Assembly: GCA_964036155.1 (NCBI GenBank)
Contig: OZ038423.1
Span: 45,461,249 to 45,525,248, forward strand
Reading direction: 5' to 3'
From: Diploscapter coronatus
Taxonomy: Eukaryota; Nematoda; Chromadorea; Rhabditida; Rhabditidae
Length of the DNA: 64,000 bases
The translations under genes and the position numbers were made by a program. Position 1 is the first letter of the stretch. The number at the start of each line of letters is the position of its first letter. Below the pieces are notes generated by a model. It was not told where the DNA came from, ran no database searches, and saw only the letters and a list, made by a program, of their open reading frames with translations. This document shows, piece after piece, positions 24,875 to 36,230 of this stretch.

Positions 24875-26132
24875 TTAAACCGAGATTTCTTCATCTTCTA
24901 GGTCTTCGGATTCCGAGACTTTCCTTAGTGAATAGTTCAGTGGCGGAGATGAATGCGAAGTAGACGTGCTTCGAGCAGCTTCCGCATCGAGATCGATATT
25001 CACTGAAATACCGACATTTGGAAATTTTTGTGCCAATTTAAAATTTATAGAAACGTTTTATTGAACTAATGAAGGTCGTACTTTGTTTCATGTTATTTCT
25101 ATACTTTCAAATAAATATGATGATTAACTATCATGCCTATTTTAATTTGAATCGGATTTGGCGGTTGTGACGAATCTTTCTTGAATTTCCTCATAGTCTG
25201 CCGGGTTGTGGATAGGAATTTCTTAGCTACTGTAGGCTCGGTTTGCTCCTCGGTACCAACCAGACAAAACGCAAGCACCACGACTACAGTAACGACCGAA
25301 ACTAGTGCCTAAAAATTAACAGATTTTGACACAAATAATTAAGATTTTTAATATCAACAATATAGGAAAAATCATGAAATAGCCCACTATAACGTGATAA
25401 AAGACGAACATTTGCAGCTTTTCTTATTAATAACGCTGGTTTTTAACTTACCAAATATAAACCCGACCCGTAACTATTAATATCATAAATAGCGATGCAT
25501 AATCCGAATCCCAGACAGCAAAAGCTGACGCAGAATATGAACAACAACGGATTTGGCCGGAAGCGATTGCAACTCTGAAACAATCAATGAAATGCTAAAA
25601 ATATGCCCCAATGCTAAATGTTGGCAATAATTTTATTAATATTTGACAATGGAGCAGAGTTGTTTTTGAATAAAAGATTAAGTTCTTACGGAATGGGGAA
25701 AAGTAGATGCTGCATAATCTTTGCAACTTGTCTCCCCATGCCTCGTGCACTTTCTTCTCGCCTTTTTCGGAGAGACGAAAAGAAAACAAAAGCGAAGAGA
25801 AAGGAAATAGCAAGTTAAGAGAAAAACGGAACGAATGCGAAATCGAGTTGCAAACAGAATGCAGTATCTACCTTTTCACACGCATAATAATATTGTAAAT
25901 AATGAGTTTTATATAAATTAAAAGAAGCTACCTTGCAAAAGCACATGCCCCTGAGCCAGAAAGGCTTAGGCTTTTTGAGATCGTCTTCTTGACTTAATAA
26001 TTGTACCTTCGAATAGCTAGGTTTAAGTAATTTAGGCCTGGATTTTAGAGCTTCAGAATGAGTAATAGATTCTCCATTAGCGACTTCATAAACGACCTCC
26101 TGAAGGTGAACAATTTTCGAGGTTCCGATCAT
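24875..26132 (-). CDS. Two-transmembrane protein, 207 aa, function unknown
   Basis: Four exons: 26132-25932, 25574-25452, 25308-25137, 25002-24875; phases close if the third intron uses a GC donor (ATAG|gcatga at 25136). The N-terminal ~65 residues are cytosolic-looking and charged (MIGTSKIVHLQEVVYEVANG...), ending in a cysteine-rich WLRGMCFCKSCNRFRPN. A first hydrophobic helix (LLFIFCVSFCCLGFGLCIAI) and a second (LVSVVTVVVVLAFCLVG) are joined by a short YDINSYGSGL loop. The C-terminal tail is basic, then Ser-rich and acidic (...KVSESEDLEDEEISV). Both termini are predicted to be on the cytosolic side. Family not recognised. If the GC donor is wrong, the third exon runs into a stop after NHHIYLKV, giving a shorter protein. 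Confidence 0.75.
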
Positions 26133-28370
26133 ATTTTTGACCGCGAAAATTCGGAACCAACCTTAGCTCACGAAGAAAGTTAAAAGGAATAAAATGATCC
26201 CGACTGATATGTCGTGATGAAATGATAATGATAAAAACTTCCTGATAAAAATGATTATCAATGCAAAGCTTATGAGATATTCCACGCAAGATTATAACAG
26301 AAAAAGCGATATATAGTCGGAAGAAAAACCCAAGCGCAAAGCTTAACTGGGAACATTTTACATTTGGGGAATATTTTTGGGGATATGCCTTGGATTTCCC
26401 ACGGAAGACAAAGCTTTCAGAAGGCGGAGAGTAAATTTGATTTGGTCAGGGAAAGAGAAGATGGAGAAAATTAGCTGTCAAGCTGAATTTGGATTTCATA
26501 TGTCCAGGAAGATATATGGCAAGATAGCGGAAAGTGATTTGAAAATAACATTTTGGGAACGGGAACAAAAATATCCCAAAATGAGAGTATGATATCACTT
26601 TTCTAAAATAGAAAATGGGGTTATTATTTGTTACAAATGGTTAAAAATTGTTCTTAAAACTGGGAATAAAATGATACGAAATGGAGATATTCTACATATG
26701 TACTAGAATTGATAGGAAACAAAATTTCAGGGGCGGGGAGCAAAGTTGTTCCCAAAAACCGGGAATATTTCTGTCTGTCGATTTTAAAAGCAACGGCTGA
26801 ATGGCAATGAAAAGGAAACCTACCTCTCTGAAGGCTTTGCCCTCTTTTATGAGGTGATAACGGATCGTTGAAATATGAGCTCTAACCTGGAGTTTTTTTT
26901 TTTTTTTTTTCAAAAAGCACATTTCACATTCTTGCAAGGTAACACAGGTAAAACTAGGCAGCTTTCAGGTCGGTTTACAAAAATCCGTTCAAAAACTCGT
27001 TATTTTTTCAATTTCAGATTATTTTTTAGCAGATTTGGCTAAAAATGTGTAACTTCGAAGTGATTATGATTTTAGGCCTAGTTTCGAAAATTTGACATGA
27101 AACATGAATTATAAAGAGGGCTATAAAGGGTTATATAATTGAAAAATTGAAACCCCCATCCTGCAAACTAAGCAGAAAGGTTTGACTGAATGAGTTAGTA
27201 GGAGTGGGGACCAAAAATGCCCTGGAAAGCGTCCTGAAAAAGTGTCCCGAGCCTCATCCACTCGTGGTGGTTATCTCTATCTTTTGAAAGCGAAAAGGAT
27301 GGGAGGGAAAGCCTTGCTCATTCAAATGTGAAAACAAATGAAGGACAGCTTTAGCCTTGAATGAGAAATTCCAGGGGTGGGATACGAAGTAGCATTTTTT
27401 AAGTGATAGCTAAGAGGGTCAGAAATTAAATTTTACGCGAATATTTTGACTTGAGGAGGGTCCGCCTGGGGGAGAGGAGATCTGGTTCAAGTATTTCTTA
27501 AGCCTGGTGCTCATTCAAATGGAAAAATAAATGGGGCTTTTTCAGTGAGCTGAAAATGCGGTTAGCACGGCTAAATTGGCAGAGAATGCGAGCAGAAACA
27601 AAGAGATGACAGGAAGTTATTCGTCAATCAGGAACAAGAAAGATGCTAGAAAAGTTACAGCATCTTGTTACGTGTGTAAGAATAGGTATGGAATATTGGC
27701 TAAGATATGTATTTTAAAATATAGCTTCACATGAGACACAAAGATAAATCTAGAATAATCTTGAAATATGTTAAATTCGCAACTCAAAGTATATGTGAAC
27801 TAGGAATATTAATTTATGAGCTAGAGAAATTATGCAAGGCGTCTAATTATGCTTCTGCCGTACCAAAATGGAAGAGAATTTGAAAAATCGAAAGTTTTAC
27901 GGACCAAGTTCTGCATGCAATAAATTGAAGCTGTTGAACACGCACCCGAAAAAACAATAATGACGGGTTGTTTTCTCCGAGAAAATAATGGAAAAATGAG
28001 TGCATTTTTGGTCGTGTTGGGATAAGTAGTTTTCTCAAAATGGCCTGGTTTTGGCCCTTGAAAAGTGGCTAACAACAAATTCGGGCCATTATTTGGAGAA
28101 GCGTCCAGCTGCGTTAAAGTAATTTTACAATTTACACGCGCATTTTGCTACTTAGAAGTCATAAAATCAACTTTATTTGGGTTAAGTAAAAAGTAATACA
28201 TTGTAGGAAGGATCGGAGCGAGTATGAATCTAGAATATAAGTTTGTTCTCAGATTCCTAATTGCATAATCTGAATATCTTAATTTCAGACCATCCTATTT
28301 GTTAAAAAATTAAAATATCACAACTATGGCATCGCAGAATGAAAACGATATACGGATGTTTCGAAAATCG
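26133..28370. other. Intergenic, 2.2 kb without a gene
   Basis: AT-rich, purine-rich on the plus strand in 27.1-27.5 kb, with a poly-T run near 26900. Only isolated short frames, without splice-supported structure. Confidence 0.4.
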
Positions 28371-28481
28371 TGAAGTCTTTGCGATACGTACGAGTTTGTG
28401 GGCGTAGCTCTTCGCTTTTCGATTTAGAGAGGGAAGAAAGAGACTCCGCCCACAAAATAGTGCGGCATTACAGAGACTTCA
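28371..28481. repeat. Hairpin repeat, copy B (MITE-like), 3' of GCLM
   Basis: A ~111-bp imperfect palindrome from tgaagtct (28371) to agacttca (28481), with an inner stem gtgggcg...cgcccac. It contains aaaatagtgcggca, matching aaaatcgtgcggca at 6359. It lies 28 bp beyond the GCLM stop, so it is probably transcribed as part of that 3' UTR. Confidence 0.6.
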
Positions 28482-28508
28482 CTTATTTTGAAGTTTAAAT
28501 AATGAGAG

Positions 28509-29988
28509 TTAGCATCGCTTCTTGACAAACTGAACGATATATCCTTTGGAAGCCATGACAGATCTTCTTCTAATCCAGACGACGTATCTAAACAATTTAA
28601 AATAGTTTTTATAGCTCGGATAAAAAATACCTCGCAGCCCAAGTGTTCTCGAATCTCGAACAGCAAACAGGCGAACTATCCCTCATTTCGCAAATTTTCT
28701 GGAAAGCATCTCTGATCGGGAACGGAATTGGATCGTTGTGAACCAAAAGTTGGATGTCGTGTTCTTTGGCAAGTTCGGTGAGTTCTTCGGGGATCTAGAA
28801 TAAATTGGATTTAATTAGTACAGACTCCGATTTAGGCTAATTTATTCGGGCCTAAGTTGAACTTAGCTCGGATTTAGGCTGAACAAATTTTGGAATAGCT
28901 TAGAATTCCATACCGCACAGCACTGATCGACCCTGACATGATCGACATTCGGTTTGATGTCGAATTCCTCTAGCATCGCGGCAAGTTGGCGATAATTCGC
29001 ATCGGAAATCCCAAGTGCTGAGACTTCTTCAGACTCGACCATCTGGGAAGCGAAGAGCCAGGCGGGCTGCAATTGTTTAATTTGGGATATCTTTAAATAA
29101 TCGAAGAAATTAATTAGCGAAGATGGTAACATGCAAAAGAGCCCTCCGAACCCAATGAACACAGACCCGAGCTTTCACACCAGCCCTATACTATGAGGTA
29201 AAAATATCTATATTGGAGCCTGAGATCCTTTCCGTTTATCAACAACAATGGATGTTTTAAAATACCAATATCAGAATAGTCGTTCTAATATTCAAAATTA
29301 CCCTGATCAAGTTCATCCACCGCTTAGTTTCCTCCTGATCCGTCTCACCATCGACGATTTCCAGCTCCGGAAATGACAGGATCAACAGCTTAAATTCGGA
29401 TTTTAGCCTGGGTTTTTTTTGGCTAAACTAAACCTCCATATCCTTGGTTTTCAACTGGGCCTTCAAACAGTCGACGGCCTCCCGGATCTGCTGAGGGTTG
29501 AATTCGGACAGGAAAACTTTGAAGGTGATTTTGATTTCTCCTCGATCGTAGCTATCAATGTGAGCGTTATCGCAGAGCAGGAGCGTGCCGTTGTTTCTAA
29601 ATCATTTAACATAAAAATACGGATAAAGTTCAATTTCTCTCCTTTTCAATTTTATCAATTGCAATCGCAATTTTACAAACGCCATACTAACTTTGCCACA
29701 ACTTCTTCAATGACCAAACTAACATTTGCACATGAGTATGGTGAAAAGTTAGGAATAAGTATATATATATATTTTTTTTTTTATAAAATACTCTTACTCG
29801 AAATCCTTAGCCTCAGGAGTGGACTGTAGCTGTAGATCCAAACAGGAAGCGAGCTCATCAGCGGAGCTTTTGAATCGCTTCAACTTCAGCTCGGTGTACG
29901 CATTGACGTTCCCAGTGTTCAGTTGAAATTTATCCAGCTTGTCAAGCTTCTCGAGAAAACTATGACATTTCACCCCGGAACAGGCCAT
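28509..29988 (-). CDS. GCLM: Glutamate-cysteine ligase modifier (regulatory) subunit
   Basis: Regulatory partner of the catalytic ligase that makes gamma-glutamylcysteine, the limiting step of glutathione synthesis; cytosolic, aldo-keto-reductase-like fold. Six exons: 29988-29798, 29596-29434, 29388-29302, 29090-28914, 28794-28631, 28587-28509; phases close, 286 aa (vertebrate GCLM is about 274). Diagnostic stretches are LNTGNVNAY near the N-terminus, IKQLQPAWLFASQMVESEEV, SALGISDANYRQLA, DQCCAIPEELTELAKEHDIQ, LLVHNDP, and the C-terminal RYVVWIRRRSVMASKGYIVQ. The fourth exon could instead begin at 29172 (also in phase), adding about 27 residues; I prefer 29090 because it aligns directly with family members. 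A TTTTCAG acceptor sits 2 nt before the ATG. Confidence 0.93.
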
Positions 29989-29990
29989 TT

Positions 29991-29998
29991 CTGAAAAT
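29991..29998 (-). promoter_or_regulatory. Spliced-leader acceptor of GCLM, possible operon junction
   Basis: ttattttcag|aaATG on the minus strand. The upstream same-strand gene ends only 173 bp away (stop at 30162-30164) and has an AATAAA right after its stop. This spacing and order are those of nematode operons with SL2 trans-splicing. Confidence 0.55.
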
Positions 29999-30161
29999 AA
30001 CATATAAATAAATAATTCCAATCGAAGTAGAAGTAGGAATAGAGAAAAAAAAACCCAGATAAATATGTGTAGACTACGACTAAAATTCGCACAAAATCAA
30101 TATCATTAGAGGCGTGCACAGACACTAGAAAATACATTTTGATAAGTGGAAAATTTATTGA

Positions 30162-33100
30162 TTATTTAAAAAATATATATACAAAACTAAGAAATAAATA
30201 AATTGAGATCCAATTTGTGGCTCCTGAGCTCGAATAGTCCCAAGGCGTTCTCATATGATGAGTAGCGTTTGACCTTGGATGTTGTAAGTACCAAGAATTA
30301 CAGCAATCTAAGCCACAGCAGTATTCAGCGTATCTTTGGCATCTGAATTAAATTATGGTAAGTATAAATTAAAACATGTACATATACACTCCGTCAAGAA
30401 AGCATAATATATTATACTTTCTTGACAGAGTGTATTACTTACTGGTAAACAACGTCATATATCTGTGTTCCATCTTCGTATTGCAAGTTAGCGCGTTCAG
30501 TCTCATTTAGCTTATAAGCACAAGTGTCTCTGGTAGCAAGGTAATATTTATTGTCCTAAATTTCGAAATACAATCAATACATAGTAAATATTTTACCATG
30601 TAATAATATTTATCACCGAGCCAGTAGCTTCGTCTAGTTCTGTCCAAGTATGCACGATCGTTGTACATTTTGATTTTCCAGACTTGGAAGCCTTTCAGAA
30701 CTTTCAATGTCATTATGTAGAATAACTCATCGTTCAACTGCTGATCCCCATCCGTAGCATACCCTCCGGATAAAGATCTAATTTGTTAATTTGGAAATGA
30801 TAACATTTTAGCAACAATACTTAGAAACTTAATTTTATAGGTAAAGGGTAGGTTTTGTTAAGGATGATATCTTGGCTATTCAAAGTCGTTTTATCAAAGA
30901 AGACAACATTACTTAGAAGTTTTCCTATCATTGAACTATCAGGGATTTTAAGCTGGCCATGAATTTATACCTGGTCCGTAACTCCTGTTGACGCCTTTTC
31001 CTCTTGGCTACATGGCGGTTGAATGTTACTTCTATTATACAAAAAAGCAAGAATAATTTATAGAAGCTAAATAGCATAAAATTAGGATTTAAACAATATA
31101 TTAGTGGTCAGACGGTTGAAGATAGCGAAGGGAAGAGACAGTGCTCGAAGATGACTAATGTAAACACGGAAAATCGATATCGGACATGCAAGCGTCATTC
31201 GAAATATTTGCATAAATCGATTTATTTTGAAATCGTAACAGAATGTTTATTAGCATTAAATTTTTTATTGAATTTTCATATGATGACCCAAGATAGTTGT
31301 ATTGTTTAATTTGACGCCATAATTTGACTTTTTCAAAAGAGTACAATTGAATGTTTTACTTAATTAGTGCGCATTTCCGCCTGTTCCACAAAACGCTAAT
31401 GCACGTAATTTGACGAAAATTTTGATTTGTTTGTTGCCAACAGGTGAAAATGCGCATCAAATGGCGGCGTGGTAATCAGATTTTAGCGAGTTTTTCTCAA
31501 GTTCTCTTGATTTTCAGCGATTTCTACTTACCATCCGGTATTTTATAACTTATAATGACTAGTTCTAAGGGTTTCAAAGCGGGGTATTTTGCTCAGAAAT
31601 AATGATTTCAAAAAATTCAAGTGAACAAACAATACTTTTAAGAATGACACTATTTTCTAGCTGCTAAGATAATGATATTTGCACCATTCTTAAATATGAT
31701 AGTTAGAGAAATGAAAACACAAAAATCAGACAAGGTATTCTGCCCCTAAGCTCGTTAAGATTAGAACAATCATTATTTTTTAGTTTTAAAAATATAATGA
31801 TTGTCCAGAAATGAGTATCATTTGAGTTATGCCTAATTGCAAATGTCAAAGTACACAACCAGAAATTGAACTACTCACTAAATTTGAACTCAGAAGTTCA
31901 GAATCATTGAAGTGCCACTCGTTTCTAGGTCGGATCCAAGAAAATTTGGGAAATGTTTATAATTTGTAAACCGCAAGATATAACGATTATGACACAGAAT
32001 AGGAGTCAAATATGATAGAGAAGGGTAGGATTTTATATCTTTTTTCGTAATATCTTCTATTTCTTGTGTCATGACGTTTGCTGTTTACAAATTTCAGGAA
32101 TATTTTAAAAATCAGCTCATCGGTTTGACTTCTGAGACGCAACCATAGGAATATTTCAGCTCCTTTATTCTAGTCATGCAAGAACAATCCCCAGACGGTT
32201 CGCCCTCTTCATTCCGAGTTTTAGCCCAGGAATAGATATTGTAGGCTGAAATTAGCGTATTTCAAAACTTCATATCTTTCTCGTGATATTTTATACAGTA
32301 TTTATAAGAGTTTGAATATTTTTTCAGGAATACTGATAAATAATTCTTTAATATTTAGTTGAACATTTGAGTAGTCTTCTAAGAAATTTTATAAGAATAA
32401 AATATTTCATGATAATTTGGCAAATATTGGTAATGGCCAGGGTATTTTAAAATAGTTCCAAAAAACATACCATTACAATACTGTGCACAATCCTCAGGCT
32501 CGGAGAGCTCTATTCGATTTTCCCGATCGCCGATAATTCGGATATTTCTCAGTCTGACGCCTCGACCATTCATGGTATTTGATTTAAGCCCAGAAACGGT
32601 AAAGCTATCTTCTTCCGAATACGAAATCGAGGATTTTAGGTAGCATCTGGAAAATTAAAATAGCTAAATTGAATTTTTAAAGACTTAGAAAAAATAGTTA
32701 TCATATGAAGTGATATAGTTATATATTCATTCGATCATTTAGAATAAAGTTTTATATGATAGAAAGCTAGATTCGTGATGTTTAGGTAAATAGATAGATA
32801 GCGTAAAAATTGCTTTATCATACAGTATTTTTATGATGATTATTTTTGTGTATATTTGAAAATAAATATTACCGTTTCTCAAGTTTATTATAAGTGTATG
32901 CCACACAGCATTGACTATCGGCACAACGCATGCAGCAGCCGGTGATATTGTCCGATTCAAATTCATCGTAATTCCCATCCACCAAATTGACGTTAGGTAA
33001 TACAAAACAATTCGTCACTGCAATTTGTGAAAATCGATGACTGTTAAAATTTAGTTGATATTAAGGATAAATTGATTTGAAGTAATAATTTTCAACAAAA

Positions 33101-33163
33101 AAACTTACTTAGTGCATCAGTAAACTGTATAGCGATTAGAAGATATAAGAATTCAGTGAACAT
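30162..33163 (-). CDS. Cysteine-rich secreted/membrane protein with PAN-like and CX-like domains
   Basis: Exons: 33163-33109 (signal peptide MFTEFLYLLIAIQFTDA), 33017-32873, 32646-32471, 32245-32130, 31031-30971, 30777-30597, 30555-30443, 30342-30162. Exons 2-3 encode a PAN/apple-like module (TGCCMRCADSQCCVAYTY ... RCYLKSSISYS). Exons 3-4 begin a second (PEDCAQYCN, YNIYSWAKTR, GDCSCMTRI). The last exon has a CX-type block CQRYAEYCCGLDCCNSWY, then a hydrophobic stretch (WISIYLFLSFVYIFF) at the extreme C-terminus, so it may be membrane-attached. A basic AKRKRRQQ in exon 5 could be a furin-type site. Exons 4 (phase 0 end) and 5 (phase 1 start) do not join in phase, so at least one small exon between 31032 and 32129 is missing from this model. 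Function unknown; PAN domains bind protein or carbohydrate. Confidence 0.7.
30387..30432. mobile_element. 46-bp TA-flanked palindrome (TIR-only element)
   Basis: cactccgtcaagaaag, a 14-bp AT spacer, then its inverse ctttcttgacagagtg (15 of 16 bases paired), with TA at both edges (30385-30386 and 30433-30434). Lies in an intron of the PAN/CX gene. It looks like two mariner-type terminal repeats with virtually nothing between. Confidence 0.65.
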
Positions 33164-36100
33164 TTCAAATTTAAATAATAACTCAGCAATAGAAATCACG
33201 TCGTCATAGACACTAACATTAACCCTGAAATTCTAACTTGAAGGATTGGATGATTAACGCTCAAGTCAAATCCAGTTTAATAAATGCGTTAAGCAATAAT
33301 TGATTGACTAGCGATAGTGATAAATGATGAAGATCATATGCAATAATAAGAGATATCAAGTTGGATTTAAATTACATAAAGACTATTGATTACCGTCAAA
33401 CGATAAATAGCATACGTAATAATAGAGCTAAAGTTATCGATATGTGTGTTAGGTTTAAGTCTGACTTCGTCTGAGTGAAAGATCTAAGGGTGGTCTGTAA
33501 TTCAAAACGCTCAGCTATAATAGAGCGGCTTGACAACAACTGACGACATAACTTGCGCGTAGTTTCTTCGTAGTAAGATGTAATATGGAGAAGAATGAGA
33601 ATGAAGCTTGATTCAGGGAATATATGAAATTCAAACTTAAGATAATTTAAATAGTTGAATGGTTAAGTATATTTAAAATATTTTCAAGATTGGGAGAATA
33701 TTTATGAAGAAGTGGAGCTTGATTCAGAAATATATGAAATTTAGAAATTAAAGTTAGATCCTTGATAAATGGGAATATTTTCAGGTATATTCAAAATTGA
33801 ACACGGATGGGAACGAGGTTTAATTCAGGGAAATATAGGGCCCGAAGATCTAGAATTAAATGAATAGTAGAATAATTTCGGCATTTTATACGATGGTACA
33901 GTGAGGTGGGGTAATTAAGCAGTAATTAAATGTCGGAAATTATAATGAGCAATTACTATTACGTTCTAGGATATTTAAATTCAAGACTAGAGTGAGAATT
34001 GAATTATCAAATATACTTCGAGCTATTTTATAATTATGGAAGAAGACTGTTAAAGTAGCGCTATTTAAATGCCTAAACTATGATGAAAAATAACATCACT
34101 CTAGAATTTATCGGAGCATTTATTAGTGACGCAAGTGTCCAAAGGACCTGGCACCGGGAACAATGAAAATCTAAGCAGAAGGACTTTCATTGCACAAACT
34201 CTAGGATTTTGAGCTCTCACTCATAAATCTACAAGTTCAATGATCAGAGAAACTCTAGCTTATGATGAAGGATGGGGTCAGGAAAATGGGTGATATATTA
34301 AATGTACTTGATATGCACTTGGATAATGGAATTCATGGAGTTCCACACGAGAAGGGTTATCATGTGGCGCAAAATAGGGCTCGAAATCGGAAGATATACG
34401 ACGCTCAAATTTAGAAAATAACATTTCTACATTTTTATATACATTATAGGGTGTATGATATAATTCAGAGTATATGATGAAGCATATGAATTAAAACCGA
34501 AACAGATACGGAATTGAACTTTTGAGAAAGCGCATTTAAGTGCAAGTATTTGCAATGAATGAGCGTGGAATCGTAAAAGGTAAGGTGGCTGTAGAAGTCG
34601 ATAGTTTTGCTGTCGGAAATCGACTAAAAGGCATTAAAATGAGAAAATTAGAGGAAAAATGGGCGGGGGCTGCGTCCGCGCGGGCTACGTCAAGGTGAAC
34701 GGAAATGCGCTGTCGGAATCTAAGCAAATTGTTTTCTCCCATTTTTTTTCCTTTTTCCACCCCCTGGTCTCAGGGAGTTCAATCAAGCAGCGTCGCTACC
34801 AAATTAGTGAATGAAAATTCCTTAGGAACTAGAGACAATACAATGCGAAGAAGCGAAAAAGAAGCCAGGGAAATGCAAAAGAAGGAATCGAACGAAACGA
34901 ATGTTATTACGGAGATTCCTGCATGATAGATCAAGAATAATCAAGAGAACAAAAGAAATATGCCCCTGAAACAAGCCGAAAGATGAAAGGGGGATACATT
35001 ATCCAGAGGCTTTTTGCGTCACGAAATTTGATAAATCCGCGAAATTTTTGCCGGAGGATATTAATAACACGTTTGGATAGAAATCGTAAAATCCACGTAT
35101 CAGGGCTAGCTGCAAAGCTCTCGCACTATGGGCCGAGAGCCTAAAATTGGCCCATTTACTCCTAGCCCAACCCCGTAGTTATTTCGGGATGAATTACCAG
35201 GAAAAACGGAACTTCAGACGAAACCGAGATGAATATGCTTCTATGCTGCTTAGATTATATCTAGATATGACGTACGAGGATAAAAATATCTACGATATAT
35301 ACTAGCGGAGGATAAAAACTTACTTATCCTTGAATATATAGGGGGAAAAACAAGCGATGTCACACAGAGAGCTGATTAATCAGGATATGTGAATATGTGT
35401 CGTAAAGAACTTTTAAAGCCTAAGCCCCAATGAGGCTAATTTATTCAAGTTTCTTAGAATATTTCGTCGTGTGAAGTTAGGTTCTTACTCGACTAATAAA
35501 ACTCAGGAAACCTTAAATTTGAAAATATTCCATTTATGGTACGTGACATAAATTAATCTTTCCATGTATCAAATTATTGTAGATTAATCTGGAAGAAGAC
35601 GAGATTAGCGCTAATGCTAATCTGAAAGCCCGAGATTTGCATGTTAAGAAATCAAAACAAAAACAACTCCATGTAGAATATCAGGTCTTGCAATGAGCTA
35701 AACTTTCCATGAATCATACTTTTCTTCGGATTAAATTAGCAGAGATCTCTTGGTCTTGCAATTCTATATAATTTTTAATGAATGAAAGGTTCAGTCTTGC
35801 AATTTATTTTAGTCTGTCACCAATAAATCTTCATCAAACAGTCGGTCAATTGCCGCAATGATATAGGATCAATTTATTTCCGATTAATCATGATGCAACC
35901 CTCGTTTCCGATAACTCATTATGTGACCTTATTTACTCTCAATAAATCATGAAATAGTCTTTAGTTTATCTTTATTTAATAATAATAATAAAGTATTCTG
36001 TTCCAACTCTTGGTTAAGTGTTAAGGATCAATTTATCTTTTTATTAATAGCGATTTGATTTGATTGGTTTTCAATTAATTGACCAAAACAATCGTATGTT

Positions 36101-36230
36101 TTCAAATAAACCACGAATTAGTCCCAATTTGTTCCCGCATAATTATGAGATCATCTTAATTTATCTTCATTAAATCATGATGTAACCCTATTTATTCCCA
36201 ACCTAATGATGCAATTTATCGGATATTTTC
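33164..36230. other. Intergenic, no gene seen
   Basis: Upstream region of the PAN/CX gene. It contains several copies of an atatgaaat-type motif (33.6-33.8 kb). No supported coding exon. Confidence 0.4.

Noticed and set aside
29091..29172. 27-residue extension of GCLM exon 4
   Set aside because: In phase, but the added residues (LGSVFIGFGGLFC...) have no counterpart in the family and the nearer acceptor gives a direct alignment.
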